Positions 32,354-47,300 of a stretch of DNA of 64,000 nt are shown piece after piece. Position 1 is the first letter of the stretch. Every line of letters starts with the position of its first letter. Origin of the DNA: Sabethes cyaneus. Lineage: Eukaryota; Arthropoda; Insecta; Diptera; Culicidae. The DNA lies in the NCBI RefSeq assembly GCF_943734655.1, contig NC_071354.1:37225347-37289346 (forward strand). The letters run 5' to 3'. A program made the position numbers and the translations under genes. The notes under the pieces were generated by a model that was given only the letters and a program-made list of their open reading frames with translations, searched no databases and was not told the origin of the DNA.

Positions 32354-35300
32354 ATGGTCGGTGACGAGCGGAAAGCGTTTCGAAAATCATCCGTAATCAG
32401 TTCAGTACAGCTGGGTTTAGTGCTGTTCCTTTACTCGAGCTTCTTTTGGCACGGCCTGGTCGGCTGTCTGCCCAGATTGGCTGTGGCAGTCGAAGGTACT
32501 GCGGAAGCAGAGAGTTTGATCGCAAAACAAAAAATCGATTCAGTTATCAGTGCCCGCAATGACGATATTATTAAGACTAAGCGGATGTTGGCTGCATTTG
32601 TGGATATGCCGGCATCGTCGGCATCATCATCAGGTGGTGGCAGGAAACGCAAAAAATTTAAGCGGTATCGAGTAGGGGGCGCTTACCAACCGAGTGCAAC
32701 GGGATCGGCAAGTGACAACGTTCTAGTTGAGGATGGGATAAATGAGGTGCACAGAATTAACATGGCAAATTCGGTTGAATCGGAGGAGCTTGATTGCATT
32801 TTAGGGAATGCAAATAATTATCTAGGACATTGGCTGAACAGCAATGGAACTATAAACACAGAAAGCAGCAGTAAGTAAACTATTGAAAATACTGAAATTA
32901 CTTTTAATTGATCATGCTAAATGTTATGGTGGCGTTTACTGTAATAACATGTACTTCAAGAAAGTGTATGCAGAGAAAATAATCTGGGAGGAGTTCCGAT
33001 TGATTGAAAACAATTGATCCATGTGCTCATGTGTTTTTTGTGATTTTTCTGTAAATAAACCTGTGTGATTTGTTGAGGAATTATATTTATGAAAACAAAA
33101 AATGAAATTCTGTTTGCTTATCTAATTTTATCAACGTTAACGGGAAGTGACAAAGGTGAGTAGAATTATGAGTTCACACGCAGAACATCCGGATCAACTT
33201 CCATATCCGTAATCACATCCGGAATGTGTGATGGTGGATGTTTACACTTTATCAATGACCAGTAGTAATCTGAGGTTTTGTCGATAGCTTTATTCAATTT
33301 GACTATTCGTATGCAGCCTATTCGCTACATTCAATTGAGTTGGTAATACCATTTTTACACTTGAATCACTAATTTGTGCTAACGTAAGAACTGGTACAAA
33401 TTTTATTCAAATATGACACTTCACGTTTTTATTATAGATATATTACGGACAAGTTTTCACCCATCTTCCGAACACTGACTAGGAAATAGCCTTAATATGT
33501 CGGTAGAATGATAGCACTGGAGTTTGAAATAGTTCCTGAACTTTCCATTTCATTAATCATCGATTTTAAAATCTATGATCCTAACAGAAGGTTGAATAGA
33601 AAAAGACCTAACGTGCAAATACCTTTCGTGAAAATGCTTGCCGTCACAATAAATCAAAATTCCATCCCAGGATATTAGTAACACACATTTTTGCTTCCGT
33701 TTTAAAACTCTTTACTACGAAAATAGAAAAAAAGTCATCGTCCGCATTAACATTTGCAAATATTTCAAAGTCACAATCAAACTACTACTTGTACTTGAAA
33801 CACTACAATTTCTACTTTGTGAATGTGGTCAGTAATTTCTTAGCTTCTCAAGTACGAACATCACAAAAATATGCAAGGGCGAGCGGATAGCCATTTCACT
33901 TTTGAAAAGAATTCGACAAATCCGAATAAAAACGATAGAGTAAAACTTAACAACTTAGACAATATAAACTGACTTATCGTGGAAGGCTTTTCCAATGAGA
34001 CCCGTATAATTTTTAAAACAAGTTTTTCTGGCTAAACATTACTGGACGATTAGTTAAAATCGACTGTCGAGGTTCGTCGGCAGCGAGCGAAGAATCATTT
34101 CCCGAGAATCAGTAAAACAGTATCGCGGCTTTTAGTTCCGTTTTCCAGTACCTAAGCTAGTGTAAGCTTCATCCTTTAGGTGCAGCAAGCTTTATCCAGC
34201 GGTCGTCGTAAAGATTTTATTTATCACGGTTAGATAATGTTCGATACGCGTTCGAGCTGCCACATTAGCATAGACGCCGAAATGTAAAGACTCCTCTAGT
34301 ATAAAGCACACCCATGCGTATATATTATCGGACTGTGGGATTTCTTTTGCCATCGTACGATTTTTTTTTCATTATCATACGAATTTTACCACTGAGATTC
34401 AGCTAACAGCTTTGTTATGGTAGCGGCCTGTTACTATGTTTTAATACAGTCCAAATCCCTTTTTTACGTTTACAAAAATTTAAAAATATGGAAGAGTACT
34501 TTCTGAAAATTTTTTGAAAGCCTTTGAAAATCAACGGACACATTCCAATCGTTCCTTCTTCACATATTCAGCAAGTACCCAACCTAACAGCCCCGCATAT
34601 TGTAACAAGCATGGACTAGCTAAAATTGACCGTCGAAAATAAATAATTAACGATTCGATGATTGTTGTTTGTTGAGTGTTGCCTTATCCTGATGCGATTT
34701 CACCTGGGTCGCAATGTTACACCAACATGTTCGGCTCATGACTGTCTGACTTCAATTTCTTGAACTCTTCACGCTTCCTAGATGCTACTCCATACTTGCT
34801 TCCCTGCACTTGTTTTCCGACGTCCGTTAGGTATAACGCCACTGGCAATGCGAGCTCCATCTCGCCTGGTTCTCTTCTGCTAACAGATACACCACTAAAC
34901 CAATTTTCTATGCTTCACATTTCAACTTGGAACGTCCTTCCGCAATATCATCGACAGCAGAGCAGATGAACTGGCTAGTTTTATTCAAAATCTAGCTTGC
35001 ATGCTTCATAACACCTACTAGCATGATGTTAAACTGTAAACAGGAATATCACCGCCTTGTCGAAATCCCTTGCGTGTTACAATCGAGCTTAATAACGTGA
35101 CCAATAACCGCAAACAGCACTGTACTATGGCCTTTGCATGGCTTGTCAACTTTTTAGCAAGGCTAGTCCATTATTTTCAATAGCGCTTCATGGTCGATAG
35201 TATTATAAGCTGCCTTGAAATCGATGAAGTTTATTGAGTTTTGCAGGATTTGCCGCAACACAAAGATTTGGTACGCTGTCGATCGCCTTTCCAAAAAACC

Positions 35301-38300
35301 GGTTTTAGAACTTCCAACAAACCTACTTGCTAGCGGCAGATGATCTGCCTATCGGTTGCGTTAAGAATAGTGATAGCTCAGTGGTAATCACATTCCAGCT
35401 TGTTCCATGAATATTGGCAATATTACTCTTTCCTTCTGCTACAGCCGGAATACGAGCAATCTTAGTGGAGATCGCCTTGTAGATTGCCAGCCTTGATTCC
35501 TGAAGATTCCCATGCCAGGGGCGGTCCTTCACGGCTTGAAGAATTCTCTACTAAGTGAGCGTTTGTACTTGGCTTATTTCGGTACTAAAGCTAAGATGGC
35601 AGCTCCATCACAAATCTTGGTAGCGTGGCCCTAGTAAGGCAACTTATCAAATCCTACCTTACTACAAACAATCAAGGAAATTCGACTTGGAACATTTAGC
35701 ATGAACGAAGGCGACGAAATAAAGAAATGGAACGGATGCTTGGTACCTGGAACTGCTGATTGCTGAATTTCGTAAGTGGCGACTGGGTGCTGTTTGAACA
35801 GCTAGAACCCCGAACATTCGGCATAGAGGTGAACTGCCCCACCGGACAACCAGGATTATGGTAGGTCGTCACAAAAAAACAGCGAGAGATTTTTAAATTC
35901 TATAAGTAACTCATTTATCAACTTGGGCCCTCAGTTAATGATAAACTTATGTCATATAGCTTGAATACCTTGAGTTTTGTTTAGTTATCCTGAGTGTAAC
36001 CCAAATGCAAAGAATTTAGCAGATAGAAAAAATAGTCTTCTAAACGTAAGTGTTTCTAAGATTTGATTCTAAAATTGCTTGAGCGCCACATTGAAGCAAT
36101 TGAATTTATTTGATTTTACTTATAATATATAAATATAAATAATAATATTATATATAAATCATGAATATTATACAACGAACACGTGAAAATACATGTGAAA
36201 ATTCAGATGTAATTAACTCTATAGTTTAAAATTTGTAGAAATGTAGCAGGGTGATAAATGAGGAAAACGCTGAGTTGGCGACAAAGTTGTGTAGTAGCAC
36301 TCGTCACGTCAGAACGTGGAAAGACACATAGAGAAGAAGATGCAGGGACCCCAAACCTTCGGGAGGAAAAGAAGTGCCGAAGTATACGAAGGTAAGGTAA
36401 CTGCATAGTCTTCACGAACCGCGAAAGTTAAAGAATCTGACTAAAGAAAAGACATTGGAGCTCAGTCACTCGCGGCCTCCTGTCATCATTAAACCTAATT
36501 TGCTCAACGATGATTGTTGTGCGTGACTCTGTTCAAAGTTGCTAGGAAAAGTTTGAACAATATTTTTTTGAGTTCAACGTTTGGGCGATTTTATAACTGT
36601 ACGATACAAATTTGATTGCCTGGTGTTTTCGTTAGGCAGCACGGATCGATTTCATGATGATACGATGATATTTGTTGCCGTTTGCTAGCAGTCAATATTT
36701 TCTCCCGCGTTGATCGACTGATACTCCGCAAGTATTCGAGCAAAAGATTCAGATGGTTTCATCGAGATTCATGCGCACTTGGTTTCGACGAACCGAAAAT
36801 GAGTTACCTGTCACTTCTTTAGTCTAAAGAATCTGACTAAAGAAAAGACATTGGAGCTCAGTCACTCGCGGCCTCCTGTCATCATTAAACCTGATTTGCT
36901 CAACGATGATTGTTGTGCGTGACTCTGTTCAAAGTTGCTAGGAAAAGTTCGAACAATATTTTTTCGAGTTCAACGTTTGGACGATTTTATGAACTGTACG
37001 ATACAAATTTGATTGCCTGGTGTTTTCGTTAGGCAGCACGGATCGATTTCATGATGATACGATGATATTTGTTGCCGTTTGCTAGCAGTCAATATTTTCT
37101 CCCGCGTTGATCGACTGATACTCCGCAAGTATTCGAGCAAAAGATTCAGATGGTTTCATCGAGATTCATGCGCATTTGGTTTCGACGAACCGAAAATGAG
37201 TTACCTGTCACTTCTTTAGTCAGATTCTTTACTTTAGTCAGATTCTTTAGCGAAAGTACTACCAGAAACTCAATGAACCCCGCTAAGGATTTGTACTGCG
37301 AGCCGAAATGTAGGATGAGAGTCAGAATGGTGGTATCTTGACGAACAATTGTGAGATCACCGAAAGGAGCAAGAAGCCTTTCGATAAACACTTTACATGT
37401 ACCCCGGCAAAGGCCCAGGGCGGCGTGGAAAGCAATTTCGACAGTACGACAAAACGCGTTATGGAGGCCTTCAGGCAGCAGACGAAAAATAAATCGGCTG
37501 CGAAAAATGACACCAGGCCGGGCTTATTAAGAGGACTCGGGAGAACTGACCACTTGTCTGCACCAACGAATTGTAAGAATTTTGGATACAGAACAGCTAC
37601 CGGAAGAGTGGAGAAATGGAGTTATATGCCCAATCTACAAGAAAGGCAACTAACTGGACTGTGAAAACTGTCGTACAATCACCGTTCTCGCATGTCGCTT
37701 ACAAAGTGCTCTCTCTGGTTCGTTGAAGGACGATCAGTGACAGATGAAATATTTCCGAAGCTTCAGATCTAAAAAATCCATGAATACAGAGTTTCCACGC
37801 ACAATTATGTTTATTATTCATTGGTTTCAAAGCTGCGTATGATACCGTCGACGGTAAAGAGCTATGAAAAATCATGGAAGACAACGGCTTTTGCGGAAAG
37901 TCGATCTAACTAATTTAGGGTACGCTGAATGGTACGCATTGCGCACTGTGTGCGGATTTCGGGTGGATTATGGAGTACATTATGGCTACAGTGTACCATG
38001 AACCGAGGGGATAGCAATGCGCAGGTACAATCTTCAGCAAATCTAGTCAATTCACCTACCTTGCTAATTGCATAGATATAGTCGATACAACAAGCGGAGA
38101 CGAATGAATCATACGATTTAAAGTCTTCGTCAACAAACAAAAATCGAACACGACCGATAGAACAATATCTATGGCGATGGCTAAACATATTAAAGCTCAA
38201 AGTAGAGAAGATTGTGAAAGAGAGATAGATTCTATAGGTCCGAGAGTATTTTCGAAGGCTTAGCTTGGAGAGTACTTTCTTATTTGCCCCTAATCGAGAG

Positions 38301-41300
38301 TATAATCCCACTTTGTATTGAGATTGACCAACCTCATGTTTTTAGTCTTTGACCTTGAAATGCGGTCAGGCATTAATATTAATATTTTTTTGAAACGATG
38401 GTTCTACAATTGATGGAGGGACGGTAGAGGAAAGCAATGAACATTTTTTGGGAATGGAAGGAAAAGAGTGGAAAGGAAGGGGGGGCGTAGCTACCTATTG
38501 CCTCCCTCCCCCCTTCCTTTCCACTCTTTCCCATCCACTCCCTAAAAAATTTCTTTACTTTCCCTTACCGTCCCTCCATCGATTGTAGAACCATCGTCCC
38601 ACTTTGTATGTATATCGTTAACTCCAGTTGTGGACTGCGTCTCTTTAACAGCTTAGGTCATTCGTGACTTCTACGGGGTTGGGATTTGAACCCGGGTCCT
38701 CGGCGTGAGAGGCATAAATTCTAACCACTACGCCATGATTGACTCTGGCTGCGTAATTGTAGGCAACGCACTATGAGAAAATTTGTAGTATTTTGTCGGT
38801 GGAATTTCGATATGTAACAGTTTGTTTAAATGTTTATGAAGAACAACTGCGGTGCAGGTTTCGTCACAATATTCCATTCTGGAGCAGTACATAATGGAAC
38901 TCGATCGACATAAAAAAAAATCTTGTATAAACACCTGGAAAATCAGGGGTGGTCTGGATCAAAGCTGGCTAAGTGCTAAAAATGCCAAAATCAACAGTGT
39001 GTAATGTTCTGAAGGGTTAATAAGGAGAACTTAGATGTGAAAAGCCAGCAAAAAACTTTCAACAAAACCGAAACTAGGGATCGAAAGCTATAAGGAGGAT
39101 GGTTAAGCCTAAACCTGGCATCCATCCCTGGAGATGGATAGAAGGTACGATACCAACTATCAAACCACGCAGAATATCTTCGCTCGAGAAGGCTATCCAG
39201 CGGTTTATGAGCCATACACGTTCCTTTGAATTTGCCGTGAGAACGTACGGAAAGAAAATGTGCGATGTAAACAGATAATATGTGAAAAATGCTGTTCAAA
39301 TATTATGAACATGGATTATGTCGTCCGTCATTATGACTCGCAGCCAAAAAGCGTGTTAGGCGTTTGTATAAACAAGATTTGACGAAATTTAACGGATGTA
39401 TGGACAACGAAACCTACGTGAAAAAAGATATCAAGCAAATTCCCGGTCTTCAAATTCTACATTGCAACTGTGACGTGGCGATGTGCCAGGCAAGTATAAA
39501 TTCGTTTTTGCTAATAAATTCGCAAAGATGGAGTGATATTAAGTGTATATGTACATGGAAGAATGCTTGAAGAAACCAATTTTGTCTTTCATTCGCAAAC
39601 ATAAAGGTAACGTTATATTCTGGTATAATTTAGCTAGCCGTCACTACACTAAAGTAATGCTAGAGTGGTAATGCAGCTAATAATGTCGAATTCGTACCAA
39701 AAGAGATGAACTCTCCAAATTATCCGGAGTCTCGACCGATTGAAAAATTCTGGTCAGTTGTCAAACAACGACTTCGAAAGAGCAGGGGAACAGTCAACAG
39801 TGCTAAAGAAATGCGTTCAAAGTAGAAGAAACAAGAAACATGCTGATTCAGTCACATTTGCAACTGTGCAGGGCATGATGAGTTCTATTAAGAAAAAATT
39901 TCGAGATTTTATCAGAACCAGAGAAATGCAATGATATAATACTGTGAAACTTAAATCAAGTCATTTATGGGTTTTTCGAATCTCGGCTAGACGGTGCTGC
40001 TAGAGAGCGTCAGTGGGATTTTTGCACTAGCCCCGTAACTGTCTCGTGAAGAACTCGAGCAACTGTTTCGAAGAAGAGAATTTTGCGTGTTCCTCGTAGG
40101 GACTTCCGGTAACTTAGGTCATTTCAAATGGTACCGCATGTGTGTTATCACTACGAAAACTACTAAATAGCTAATTTTAGGACAGGCCATTAGCATGTCA
40201 TGGTTCGCAAACTAAATATTGTTGTAACACAGGAAATTGAAATCGAATTGGACTGTGTGATGGCATTTGTGAGCAATGAGCCGCATTCCCTCCCTGTCGG
40301 CAGTTACTTTTAGTAATTAATAAATTCAATTGTTTTCGAGAGCGAATTAAAATTCCCTTACACAAAAGTCTGATCGATAACGGTTGAAGGACTGGCTGGC
40401 GTTGAAGTGCTAGCTTATCTAGGATTGGTTGGATTTACGACATCAAGTAGCAAATTATTTCGCACAAAGCTGTTTTTCTTCTCAAGAATCGGTTTATCAT
40501 TGAGCAGTTGTAAAAATACACCATTCATTATGTACCAGCAGCATTATCAACACATAACGCAATCAGCACACAGAATTGCCTAAATCCGACTGGAAATGTT
40601 ATGTGAATTATACTGCTACAGTTCAAACTATGAGTAATTTATAATCTTTTTTCTTTCATTTGCAGGAGTTCGCGAAAATTCGTTGGACTTATCAAATAAC
40701 GTAGACTTAGACCTAATTAGGGACCGATTTCGACCTTTCTTGAACGAAAATATCAGACAGGTGAGAATGCGTAGAAAAGAATCCAAATACCTATATATGC
40801 TTTCGGGTGCTTATACTGACTGTTCATTTATTAATACAGAAACTGATTTATTTATCCATGGCACGCAATGGACTCAGCCAACTGCCCGCCTCTGAGTTTT
40901 CGCTGATCAACAGCACGCTGACTCATTTCTCTGCCATGGGAAACGTTCTGAATCGTAAATAAGTTCGACTACTTTTCGAGAAACATTTTTTCAACGTTTA
41001 TAAATTATTTTTAGCCTTTAGTCTTCCAAGGATGGAGAACCTACGCGTCTTGGATTTAAGATATTGTGGATTATCCTTTCTGCCTGCACAGGCTTTTGTC
41101 AATACTTCGAATCTTTGGCTACTATTTCTCTCACACAATAGTCTAACCGAACTAAACGCTAATCAACTAATCGGATTGTCAGGCCTCCGTCACCTGGATA
41201 TTTCGTACAATGTGCAAGCAAAATATGCCGGATTCACAGACTATGGTACTCCTGATCCGTACAATTCACTCACCGAAGGACTAAACATGAGCGAAAACAC

Positions 41301-44300
41301 GTTCACGTGGTTAACCAATCTATCGTTCTTAGATGTTTCACATACTAAACTGTTGTCGATAAGCTCGAAAGCATTCCGTCACGTGGCGGTTCAACAGCTC
41401 AGTTTGTGCTACACCGGCATCGCTATAATCGTTGGTTCAATGATGAATGGATCGCTCAAAGTGTTGGACATTTCGGGGAATCCAGGAATATCTACGGCTA
41501 TTCATCACGAGCAAAGCGACTCGCGTGGTTTCAATGTCAATCTGGAGATTCTGGTTTGTCAGAATTCGACAGTGAAACATCTAGATTGGTTGAATGGAAT
41601 GATTAGCCTCCGGGTTTTGCTTCTCGGTACGAACAACATAAATCAGTTAAAAAACGGTACATTTGCTAATCTGCCCGCACTAGAGATTCTGGATCTAAGC
41701 AACAATCATATCAGTAACTGGCATCAGCAGGTGTTTAAGTATAATCCTGAACTGTACATCTTAGACCTTTCCGAAAACAATATAAACGTACTGACAACAG
41801 AAATGCTGTACGATTTTGCCAGTGTTAATTTTCTTGCCGTTGGACAAAACAGTTTCGTATGTCATTGTTTGTTGCGGGAATTTGTTGAATTAGCGGCCAA
41901 AACTTCGCAAGCCATATCGTGTCTACTGCACAATTTATTAGGACATGCCCAGGATACGTCCGATAATTACGAAGAAATGGCAGAGTTTTTACAGGACTAT
42001 GGATATTCGGGTTTTAGCAACTCGTTAATTGGCGGTGAAGGATCTGCTAGTAGTATTCATAAAAGTAGGAAAGTATTTGAACCTGATCCACATTCAATCA
42101 CTAATTTTTCGGAGAATGGATCGGTCAGTTTATCACATGAAGAACTTATTCCGAGTGAGGATGACCTAGCACTTGAACAAGCAGCCAAAGCAACCGAAGA
42201 ATATAATGTACTTTATCGTGTAGTTCAAAGCTATGTCTCAACAATCTACGATAGTAATACCAAGTTTTTGGAATCGCTTGCAAAGTATCGACCGGTATCA
42301 TCAACGTCACGATTTATTGCTATTGACTGTAGCAACAGAACCGCAACAAATGGCGGCCAGCCGGAATATGCGAACTCGTCGGATCCTTTCAATGGAGCTC
42401 AATTCCAGATAATCGATTTCGATGAGGAACGATACAAGTGCATTGATCTTGACGATTCCGAGTTCTACCTGTTCGAACAGGAACGGTGCACCTTTGATCG
42501 ATCCGCCTTGCTGCCTAATCTACCGTTGCAGAACAGTACAAGCGCAAACATTGTCAAATTTATTTTAATATTTTTCGGGTTTGCATTGGTTGCGTTCATC
42601 ATTTACATTTCCAAGTGGGAACACATCAAATACTTCTGTATTATCGTGCGGAATGCCACAATATTAAGCATGATGGCTCACAAAGCTGAATCCAAACGAA
42701 GAAGAGAGAGTGAATCATCGCCGAACGGCTGCTTTGCGTACGATGTGTTTGTCAGCTATTCGGAACAAGATCGTCAGTGGGTCCTGGAGGAGCTGCTGCC
42801 TAATCTGGAGCAAACGGAAGATATCAATGTGTGCTTGCACGAGCGTGATTTCAAGGTGAGTAAAAGTTTGAACTTTCTTTAGTTCTTTAGCGTAAGGAAA
42901 CGACAAATATTTTTTGAAGTTCATTTTTGCTTCTTCATTGATTTCAGAATGTTTACAGTTATTCCTTGTCAAGTTGGCAGCAAGCCAAGTCTATCTTGAT
43001 TCTCCTCCGTAACATCCTTGCTTTTTCGGCGACAATCCGTTTATCAAATCCATGCCGAATTCAGGAGCCGTCTCCACAATACTCGGCCTTGGGCTAGCGC
43101 TCTCCAGTCGCCCCTAACACCCGCTGTTCTAGCATCCTCGTCAACAGCGCTCATCCAACGGGTACGGGGTCTGCCTCGAAGTCGTCGGCCTCTGTCGGGT
43201 CTCTGCTAAATATTGTTTTCGCTGGTCTCTCATCCGGCATCCTTGCTACTTGTCCAGCCCATTGTAGCCTGCAGTATTTTAATCGCTTCACAACATCCGC
43301 ATCTTTGTATACTTGGTATACGAAGATGGTCCACGCTTTGTGGCTGTAAAGTACCACCGGGTGAATTAGCGTCTTATAGAGCTCGAATTTTGTACGGAGT
43401 TGTAGGCTACGGGACCTCAGCTGGCTACGTAATCCGTAGAAGGCCCTGTTATATACCAGCCACCATATACTTTGTTTTGGTAGAATTTAGGATAAGCCCC
43501 ATCCTCGCAGCTTCCTGCTTAAGATGCGTGTACGCTTCTTCCACAGCTCTACGGTTAACACTGATGATATCGATGTCGTCCGCGAACCCTAGAAGCATAT
43601 GAGATTTCGTGATGATGGTACCGCTTCTCTGCACGCCGGCCCTTCGAATAGCACCTTCCAATGCAATGGTGAACAATAGATTCGATAGTCCGTCACCTTG
43701 CTTTAAACCATCTAACGTCACAAACGAGTCCGATGTCTCACCCGCTATCCCTACGCTTGATTGTGAACCATAAAGGGTAGCACGTATCAGCCTAATCAGT
43801 TTTGTTGGCAAACCATGTTCAAGCATAGTCTGCCACAGCGCATTTCGTTTAACTGAATCGTACGCCGCTTTGAAGTCTATAAACAAATGGTGCGTCTGCA
43901 AGTTGAATTCCCGGAATTTATCGGGGGTTTGTCGCAAGGCGAACATTTGTTCCGTCGTGGAGCGTCCCTCTCGAAAACCGCACTGGTATTCGCCAACAAA
44001 GGTTTCCTGGGGTCAATCCCCATCGGTGTATTGGTTAGCATTCATGTCGAGGACCCGGGTGACCTAAAAGTGTTAAAGTGACCATAATCTAACAAAAATA
44101 AAATAAAAAGGTTTCCTGCAACGGCCTCAGTCTGAGAAACAGGATGCCGGAGAGAATTTTGTATGCAGAATAGAGAAGAGTAATGCCTCGAGTAATTGCT
44201 GCATTCGAGTCGATGGCCCTTTTTGTAAATAGGGCATATGAGACAAAATATGGGCAAATATGGGCATATGGGCAAAATCGACTGTAGGGCTGTCGGAAGA

Positions 44301-47300
44301 AGCAAACAAGACGACGGAATAAGGATTCCTGGTGGACACCTTGCTTTCACAGGATCACTATTTGCAGAGCACTAGGTTGCTTCTGTAGACTCACGGGGTG
44401 GAAACACTTGCACAGGACTATTACTGTTCTTCACTTTTGGACTACACTGCTAGTAAAGCACTGGTACTCGTTTTCGAATATAAACGCGGTATATTTCACT
44501 TCAAACTTAAACTCTAACGTACAAGGAGGGCTGTGTTAACCTAAAGTGTACAAGTCGCACAAGCGATTTATTAAAATACATAATTATGTACATAACTAAA
44601 AATACCCCCACCACTCGCGTTTGATGTTCCACGGGAGTTCCGAGAATTCATGTTGGAACGAAAACGGCTGCGCAGATAAAGTTCCAAAGTAGTTCGTTGT
44701 CGACTAACCGGGTGCAGTACAAATGTCGCATCGGTAAAGCAGAAGAAAGGCACGTTGATTAAACAGGACAAATGTCGCTCCGGTGGATGTAAACAAATGT
44801 TGATAATGCAGAAGTATGATTATCGATGTTGCAGAAGCAAGACGAATGTCGATAATATTGCGATGATAAAACAGTTCAACTTCCTACTGGAACACAGTCC
44901 GTAGGTAATTCCTCCTCAGTCCATACTATTAGTATAACCTGATGGATTGCACAATACAGCCGTTCGCTCCCGACTTTCAAAAGTGCGGCGGGGATGCCGT
45001 CCTATTTATTTATTTAATTGCTTAGTCAACAGGTAAAAAATCACCCCAATGACAGATTGTGCTATATAACTATAGATGCAGAAAGGTATACACGCATAAA
45101 CAACATAAATTAACATAATACACGCTTAAAACTACACTTATTAGTTTGTCGAGATACATTAAAATTAAATACGTTATAACATGTGTTGAATACACGAGAC
45201 ATGCTACGCATTGGTTCGTTAAGTCCATAATTTGTTCTCGCAGGACCAATGCTGAGGAACGAATGGGACCGAAGATTGCGGCGACATATGCTGATATCCA
45301 AGGTACTGAGCAGCGCAGAACAATCGATGTGTCCTTGCAACAGATCACCAATAAAGGACGCTTTAGCTACATTTCGTCTCTCCTCTAGTAGTTCCAAATT
45401 AATAAGCATGCATCTGCTTTTATAGCTAGGCAGATTTAATGGAGCCGTCCACCTGAGATGACGTAGAGCGAAGCGGTTGAATTTTCGCTGAATAGCCTCA
45501 ATGCGTTGAGTTTCGTTCTGGTAATAAGGAGACCAGACGATGGACGCATATTCTAGGACAGGTCGCACAATCGAGCAATATAGAGTTTTCAGACAGTAAA
45601 CATCCTTAAACTTCTTCGCAAAGCGAAATAAAAAGCCCAGCTGCGAAGAGGCTTTTGACACGATGTAAGCGACGTGATCCTTAAAGGTTAGTTTAGTGTC
45701 GATTAGGATTCCCAAATCCTTGACTGTTGATTCGCGCTTTAACTGCACACCCTCTCAGGCATAGTTTAAGTGGAATAGTGATTGTCTTCGACCAAAAAAG
45801 ATTATCGAGCAGTTGGATACATTAAGCGACATGCGGTTCATTTGGCACCATTCTGCGAAAACTTCCAGATGTTTTTGTAGGAAAAGTGCATCTTGTGGTT
45901 GTTTTATAGTGTAGTATAGCTTTAAATCGTCGGCATACGAGAGTTTCATGCAATTCAAAATGAAATTGACATCGTTCATATATAACAAGAATAAAAAAGG
46001 CTCAAGATGACTCCCTTGTGGAACGCCGGACCAAACTGAGAATGGAGATGAAATATGATCACCTATTTTAACAGACATACTCCGACCGCTTAGGTAAGAT
46101 TGGAGCCAAAGAAGCAAATGTTCATTCATGCCCAGTTTATCAAATTTAGCTATCGCTATTTGACGATTCATAGTATCAAATGCTGCGGATAAGTCTGTGT
46201 ATATTGCGTCCACTTGATTGCCAGTCTCTATTTGGCGTATTACAAACGACGTGAAGCAGGTTAAGTTGGTTGACGTAGATCGTTTTGGCATAAATCCGTG
46301 CTGATCAGGCGAAATGTAATGGTTGTATCTCTGGACTAGCTCTTGAAGAATAATTAACTCGAACAGTTTAGAAGTGGCACTTAACGCAGCAATGCCTCGA
46401 TAATTCGATACGATTCGCTTGCAACCTTTCTTAAAAACAGGAAAAACATACGATTGTTTCCAGCAGTTTGGGAATACGCCTGTAGCTAAGGATAAGTTAA
46501 ATACTGTTGCAAGAGGTGTCGCAAGTGTCTCCATGCAGCGTTTCAGAATGACTGACGGGATACCGTCAGGGCCGTGTCCCTTAGATGATTTTAAGGCTTT
46601 TCGAGCTGATATAAGCATGTCAACGGAGATAACAAACGGCAATGCGGGTGCAGAAAGTCGGGGAACGTTTCCGGTAGCGACAATTACATCCTGCGGTTCG
46701 AGACGTTCATTTGTGAACACGTTACTAAAATGAGAACGAAACAAGTCTGCGATGTCAGCAGTGGAGTCGGTTTCGAATAAACCATTGGACATCATAGAAG
46801 GCAACCCTGACTCTTTCCGTTGCTCATTCACGTGGCGCCAGAAGCTTCTGGGGTTTGCCTTGAGGCGGCGTTGCAGATTGTTCTGGTACGCGTTATACAG
46901 GCGTTATCCAGTTGCTTTGCCGTTTTTCAGCTCTCTCGCTGCTTTCCTAACCTCGTCCAAAGTTGGTGGATCCACAGCTTGTCCATCATCCTCGATCGTT
47001 ATCCTGTTTCTGTTGACCGCTCCATCTTATTCACCATTCAACAATGCATCGAAATGTTGTTTCCAACGCCTAGCCACCTCCTTGTCGTTGCACATAACAG
47101 CAGTTGGCACGGTCCGGTTGCTGATTCCGATGATTGTATTAAAGAAGCTTCTCGTATCGTGCCTCTCGAAGCAATTCTCCGCCTTCGCAAGAATGCGATC
47201 CCAGTGCAGACGTTGCTTACGACGGTGAACTCTCTTTTCGGCAGCTCTAGCAGCTCGATACCTCTCTGCTCTGGCGTGTCACGGTTGCAGCCAATATGTG

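Noticed and set aside
31002..37249. CRISPR-like or satellite array from the repeated 400-bp units
   Set aside because: Units have terminal inverted repeats and 8-bp target duplications, so they are MITE copies.
38640..38745. Functional tRNA gene
   Set aside because: A- and B-box-like words are present, but no cloverleaf acceptor stem; fits a SINE head.
43213..43602. 129-codon plus-strand ORF
   Set aside because: Antisense of the RTE-like reverse transcriptase.
44290..45002. Solo LTR
   Set aside because: TG...CA-like ends and a TATA-like patch, but no matching target duplication or internal retroelement.
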